From Ricinus communis (lineage: Eukaryota > Streptophyta > Magnoliopsida > Malpighiales > Euphorbiaceae), in assembly GCF_019578655.1 (NCBI RefSeq), contig NC_063265.1:9768501-9832500 (forward strand): DNA of 64,000 bases, given 5' to 3'. Shown piece by piece: positions 62,954 to 64,000 of the stretch. Made by a program: the position numbers and the translations under genes. The notes under the pieces are model-generated. The model saw only the letters and a program-made list of their open reading frames with translations, had not been told where the DNA came from and did no database searches. Every line of letters starts with the position of its first letter. Position 1 is the stretch's first letter.

Positions 62954-64000
62954 ATGGCCAAGAATCAGAAACTAATAGTTGAAGTTGTGGATGCTCGCAA
63001 TCTTTTACCCAAAGATGGCCACGGTACTTCGAGTCCATACGTTACAATCGACTTCTATGGGCAGAGAAAGCGGACGCAAACTGCTATACGTGATCTAAAC
63101 CCAACATGGAATGAAGTTCTTGAGTTCAACGTGGGCAAGCCGTCAAATGTGTTTGATGACATTCTTGAACTCGATGTTTGTCATGACAAGAATTATGGCC
63201 CAACCAGAAGAAATGTTCATCTTGGAAGAATAAGGTTGAGTTCAGGCCAGTTTGTTAGAAAAGGTGAAGAGGCTCTGATATATTACCCTTTGGAGAAGAA
63301 GTACTTGTTTAGTTGGATACAGGGTGAAATCGGGTTAAGGATTTATTATCAAGATGAAGCGATACCACCACCTCCTCCACCTCCACCAGCACCCCCGGCA
63401 GAGGAAGCAAAGGCTGACGCAAATGCAGGGTCATCACCAGCGGAAGAGAAGCTATCAGAAACTGCACCAGCAGAAGGCGAAAAGTCTGAGAAGCCACCGG
63501 AATCAGAGACCACAAAAGAGCTTGATAACAAAGAACCACCAAAAGAGGAGCCACCGGCTGAACCAGCGGCAGAGGCGCCGCCTGCAGATAATGCACCAGC
63601 TCCTATTCAAGCTGAAAAACCACCAGAATCTGATCCTCCACCACCACCACCGACACCGCCACCAGCAGAGGCAAAGTCAGAAGCAAATGAAAGTCAAGGG
63701 GATCCATCTGCTGCTCAAGCTGATGGTGATGACATTGTTTTGGAACCCACAGGAAATAATTTGGGTCCAAGTCCAACAGCATCACCAGAAATAATGGCAG
63801 CATCAGTATCTGGATCAGTGCCAGAAATAAAAGTAGCAGGAATCAACGCTCCACATCCAATCACAAGACCAGCAGCCCCAACAACAAACTACATATTGGA
63901 ACCACAAGAAAGTATTTCAATCGAACGATCATCATTTGATCTGGTTGAAAAGATGCATTACTTATTCGTTCGAGTAGTTAAAGCTAAAGGGCTACCTACC
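62954..64000 (+). CDS. MCTP16: MCTP16/QUIRKY-like multiple C2 domain protein, N-terminal part
   Basis: An uninterrupted frame runs from the ATG at 62954 to the window edge (349 codons, no stop, no intron), as expected of the largely intronless plant MCTP genes; the rest lies outside. C2A covers about residues 5-130 (LIVEVVDARNLLPKDGHGTS; IRDLNPTWNEVLEF; HLGRIRLSSGQF; YYPLEKK). In its first loop the usual SDPY is SSPY, so calcium binding by C2A is probably reduced. A long low-complexity linker rich in Pro, Glu and Ala follows (about 136-330), then the conserved entry to the next C2 domain (RSSFDLVEKMHYLFVRVVKA). The pattern matches the QUIRKY/MCTP16 clade: ER-anchored C2 proteins that tether ER to plasma membrane at plasmodesmata. 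The symbol is given by similarity of the linker end and C2A, not by a tree. Confidence 0.88.
   Translation, partial: MAKNQKLIVEVVDARNLLPKDGHGTSSPYVTIDFYGQRKRTQTAIRDLNPTWNEVLEFNVGKPSNVFDDILELDVCHDKNYGPTRRNVHLGRIRLSSGQFVRKGEEALIYYPLEKKYLFSWIQGEIGLRIYYQDEAIPPPPPPPPAPPAEEAKADANAGSSPAEEKLSETAPAEGEKSEKPPESETTKELDNKEPPKEEPPAEPAAEAPPADNAPAPIQAEKPPESDPPPPPPTPPPAEAKSEANESQGDPSAAQADGDDIVLEPTGNNLGPSPTASPEIMAASVSGSVPEIKVAGINAPHPITRPAAPTTNYILEPQESISIERSSFDLVEKMHYLFVRVVKAKGLPT

Noticed and set aside
63309..63803. Several 60-146 codon frames on both strands in the MCTP region
   Set aside because: They are shadows of the proline/glutamate-rich linker in the true + strand frame that runs from 62954 to the window edge.
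1..64000. CRISPR arrays, bacterial operons, integrated viral genes
   Set aside because: No short regularly spaced repeats with unique spacers, no polycistronic coding, and no viral protein motifs were seen. All genes are plant nuclear in style.

Overview
This is nuclear DNA from a flowering plant, almost certainly a eudicot. The evidence is AT-rich intergenic DNA, short GT-AG introns, and plant-specific families (phytocyanins, RTM2-like HSP20 proteins, BPA1-like RRM proteins, a QUIRKY-type MCTP and a miR166 precursor). I cannot name the species from sequence alone. There is no bacterial, organellar or viral gene content.

Layout. (1) 1-13,000 is a tandem phytocyanin (blue copper protein) cluster on the + strand. 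It holds one single-domain gene with a damaged C-terminus (189-1068), one gene whose product carries two complete cupredoxin domains in one chain (4053-5066), a truncated relic of a similar two-domain gene (7569-7799), a pseudogene with an intact exon 1 and a deleted exon 2 (7970-8877), one intact stellacyanin-type gene with a GPI tail (10312-11042), and a decayed 2-kb tandem copy of it (12355-12910). (2) 13,452-20,274 (-) is a 12-exon triple-RRM protein of the hnRNP-Q/R (SYNCRIP/LIF2-like) type with a coding 84-bp tandem repeat. (3) 22,118-26,559 (-) holds two paralogous RTM2-like small-heat-shock-domain proteins with C-terminal membrane anchors. (4) 27,980-29,417 (-) is an annexin with degenerate calcium sites. 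(5) 33,005-36,619 (+) is a BPA1-like RRM protein with two possible last exons and an intronic triplication. (6) 41,622-48,534 (+) is a ten-exon ankyrin/RCC1/BTB-BACK-like protein of about 1079 residues, preceded by a 5'UTR intron and a cluster of ACGT promoter motifs. (7) 48,535-62,953 is about 14 kb without protein genes. It contains AT-rich repeats, a Stowaway-like MITE and, at 56,230-56,691, a MIR166 hairpin with an unusually long loop. (8) 62,954 to the right edge is the first part of an MCTP16/QUIRKY-like multiple-C2 protein, cut by the window end.

The genes do not form one pathway. The phytocyanins share ancestry, and so do the two RTM2-like genes; the others are independent neighbours. 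Several products belong to families linked to cell-wall, plasmodesmal or phloem biology (phytocyanins, RTM2-like proteins, MCTP), but a functional link between them is only speculation. Exon boundaries were set by hand from GT/AG sites, reading phase and family similarity. No alignment or transcript data were used.
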